From the NCBI GenBank assembly GCA_964543295.1, contig CAZIXA010000066.1, positions 1 through 7,510 of the forward strand: a DNA stretch of 7,510 nucleotides, read 5' to 3'. Within the stretch, counting starts at the first letter, position 1. Each line of letters begins with the position of its first letter. This stretch comes from AE-B3B sp964543295. Lineage in GTDB: Bacteria; Aerophobota; Aerophobia; Aerophobales; AE-B3A. The notes under the pieces were generated by a model. It saw only the letters and a list, made by a program, of their open reading frames with translations. It was not told where the DNA came from and did no database searches. Below are positions 6,469 to 7,510 of this stretch, piece after piece. Made by a program: the position numbers and the translations under genes.

Positions 6469-7325
6469 TACTTAAGCAAACAGAATGGCTAGTGTACGTT
6501 GGGCCTATTATTTTCCTGATAGGCATTCTATTGGTCTATCCACTGGGGCAAATGTTTTACCTTAGTTTTTCTAAAGTGGCAAAAGGTGGTTCTACCGCTC
6601 GATTTGTTGGTTTAGATAATTATATAAAGGTTTTCAAAACTCCTCTTTTTTGGCTCGTAATGAGAAATTCGGTTATTTGGATAGGAATAAATGTTTTTGG
6701 TCAATTTCTATTAGGATTATCTGCAGCACTGGTCTTGAACCAAAAGTTTAGGCTCAAGACTTTTTTCGAAATTATTATATTACTCCCGTGGGTCATAGCA
6801 GCTCCGATAGGAGCAATCACATGGAAATGGATGTATCAACCTGATTACGGAGTATTTAACTGGATTCTGTCTCTAATAACCGGAGGGGATGTGTATCTTA
6901 TGTGGCTTGGAAGTAAAACTACAGCTTTGCCAAGTATCATATTAGCTAACACTTGGCGGATGTTTCCTTTCCCTATGCTGATGTTCCTGGCAGCATTGCA
7001 AGCTATTCCTAAAGCTATTCTGGAAGCAGCTGAGATAGATGGGGCAGGTCGATGGAAAGCATTTAAATATATAACCCTTCCTTGCTTGAGAAATATGATT
7101 ATAATAGTTATCCTTATTTTGACTATGTGGGCACTTAATTCTTTTATTTACGTATTCATAATGACACAGGGAGGTCCAGCAAATAGTACTGAAATATTTG
7201 GGATGTTTATTTATGAAATAGCTTTCAGAGACTTAAATATGACACTGGCATCGGCTGTTGCTGCTATATTGTTCTTCGCTATGGTTCTTCTGACCTTTCT
7301 ATATTTAAAGATGATAAATAAGTGA
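6441..7325 (+). CDS. Second sugar ABC transporter permease, MalF/UgpA type
   Basis: A 294-residue inner-membrane permease of the same CUT1-type family as the gene at 3626. Hydrophobic segments lie near residues 17-42, 75-99, 108-130, 163-188, 216-238 and 267-289. The EAA loop is at 191-214 (AILEAAEIDGAGRWKAFKY, then ITLP), followed by ALNSFIYVFIMTQGGP. Many stretches match the first permease: MRNSVIW, QFLLGLSAALVLNQKF, LLPW, DYGVFNWILS, IDGAG, LNSF, IMTQGGP, STEIF. It is a diverged paralogue and not a recent copy. The ATG at 6441 follows an in-frame TAA directly and has only a modest GGAAG upstream. The 28-base overlap with the broken UroD frame suggests a rearranged 5' junction. No binding protein, MalG partner or ATPase accompanies it in the window. 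It may be functional if a partner lies elsewhere, or a leftover. Confidence 0.9.
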   Translation: MHSPNKVGVILKQTEWLVYVGPIIFLIGILLVYPLGQMFYLSFSKVAKGGSTARFVGLDNYIKVFKTPLFWLVMRNSVIWIGINVFGQFLLGLSAALVLNQKFRLKTFFEIIILLPWVIAAPIGAITWKWMYQPDYGVFNWILSLITGGDVYLMWLGSKTTALPSIILANTWRMFPFPMLMFLAALQAIPKAILEAAEIDGAGRWKAFKYITLPCLRNMIIIVILILTMWALNSFIYVFIMTQGGPANSTEIFGMFIYEIAFRDLNMTLASAVAAILFFAMVLLTFLYLKMINK

Positions 7326-7359
7326 ATGACTCCACAGTTCTGCTTTGGGGTCATTCACT
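7321..7359 (+). terminator. Long hairpin spanning the permease stop codon
   Basis: AGTGAATGACTCCA (7321-7334) pairs with TGGGGTCATTCACT (7346-7359): 14 pairs with a single G-T wobble around an 11-base loop. The stop codon TGA (7323-7325) is part of the left arm. The stem is strong enough for a 3'-end or terminator structure, but GGCAAGAG follows in place of a T-run, so Rho-independent termination is uncertain. A 3' mRNA-stabilising role is equally possible. Confidence 0.5.
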
Positions 7360-7440
7360 GGCAAGAGCTACTAGTAGTAATCTGCTTGTGGTGGGGAGAC
7401 AATCTTAGAAAAGTATTTGGGGGCTACGCTTTTTGGTAGT

Positions 7441-7468
7441 TTGTCAATAGAAAAAGAGGTGGTATACT
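7441..7468 (+). promoter_or_regulatory. Predicted sigma70-type promoter directed out of the window
   Basis: TTGTCA (7441-7446) and TATACT (7463-7468) are separated by 16 bases, each one mismatch from the TTGACA/TATAAT consensus. It follows the end of the permease gene and its hairpin, so a new transcription unit probably begins near 7475 and its first gene lies beyond 7510. A second TTGACC at 7494-7499 could be another -35, with its -10 outside the window. Confidence 0.5.
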
Positions 7469-7510
7469 AATAAGTGTGTAAATTCTTGAAAGCTTGACCC
7501 ATAAAGAAAA

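Noticed and set aside
1..7510. CRISPR arrays, tRNA/rRNA genes, insertion sequences, phage or defence genes
   Set aside because: No spaced direct repeats, cloverleaf, transposase, integrase or terminal inverted repeats of an element were seen on reading through both strands.

Overview
The window is AT-rich bacterial DNA (roughly 40% G+C by eye). Every gene reads on the + strand, and Shine-Dalgarno sites are strong and purine-rich. The gene families present suggest an anaerobic heterotroph of a low-GC lineage, such as Clostridia-type Bacillota, Thermotogota or Atribacterota-like bacteria: a ferredoxin-domain dihydropyrimidine/dihydroorotate dehydrogenase-like protein, a MalEFG-type sugar ABC importer, a DegT/StrS aminotransferase and a UroD/MtaA-like protein. 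The lineage is inferred from gene content only; no marker gene is present.

Layout. (1) 1-818: the 3' part of a PreA-like FMN-barrel protein with a C-terminal 2x[4Fe-4S] domain, cut by the window edge. (2) 819-981: an intergenic stretch with a bulged 14-bp inverted repeat, probably a terminator or attenuator. (3) 982-2271: a secreted family 1 sugar-binding protein. (4) 2272-2366: a long hairpin whose right arm contains a near-perfect Shine-Dalgarno, followed by a 12-codon mini-ORF. (5) 2367-3629: a complete PLP-dependent DegT/DnrJ/EryC1/StrS aminotransferase. (6) 3626-4537: a MalF-type permease joined to the aminotransferase by an ATGA overlap. (7) 4643-5476: a MalG-type permease that has no ATG/GTG/TTG at its proper N-terminus and appears to start at ATT. 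(8) 5477-5714: a spacer with no convincing gene. (9) 5715-6468: a broken UroD/MtaA-like gene, frameshifted near 5870 and missing its C-terminal third. (10) 6441-7325: a second MalF-type permease, a clear paralogue of the first. (11) 7326-7510: a hairpin over the permease stop codon, then a sigma70-like promoter pointing out of the window.

How the genes fit together. The binding protein, aminotransferase, MalF and MalG form a likely operon for import of a carbohydrate or cyclitol, with a co-transcribed sugar aminotransferase. That gene order points to an amino-sugar or keto-sugar substrate. No ABC ATPase is present, so the transporter would rely on one encoded elsewhere, as in MsmX/UgpC-type shared systems. 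The second MalF gene follows a truncated UroD gene directly and has no MalG partner inside the window. This looks like a rearrangement that brought together pieces of two related transporter loci.

I did not find a clearly new defence, mobile or RNA system. The points most worth a second look are the ATT start, the SD-sequestering hairpin with its mini-ORF, and the UroD/permease junction.
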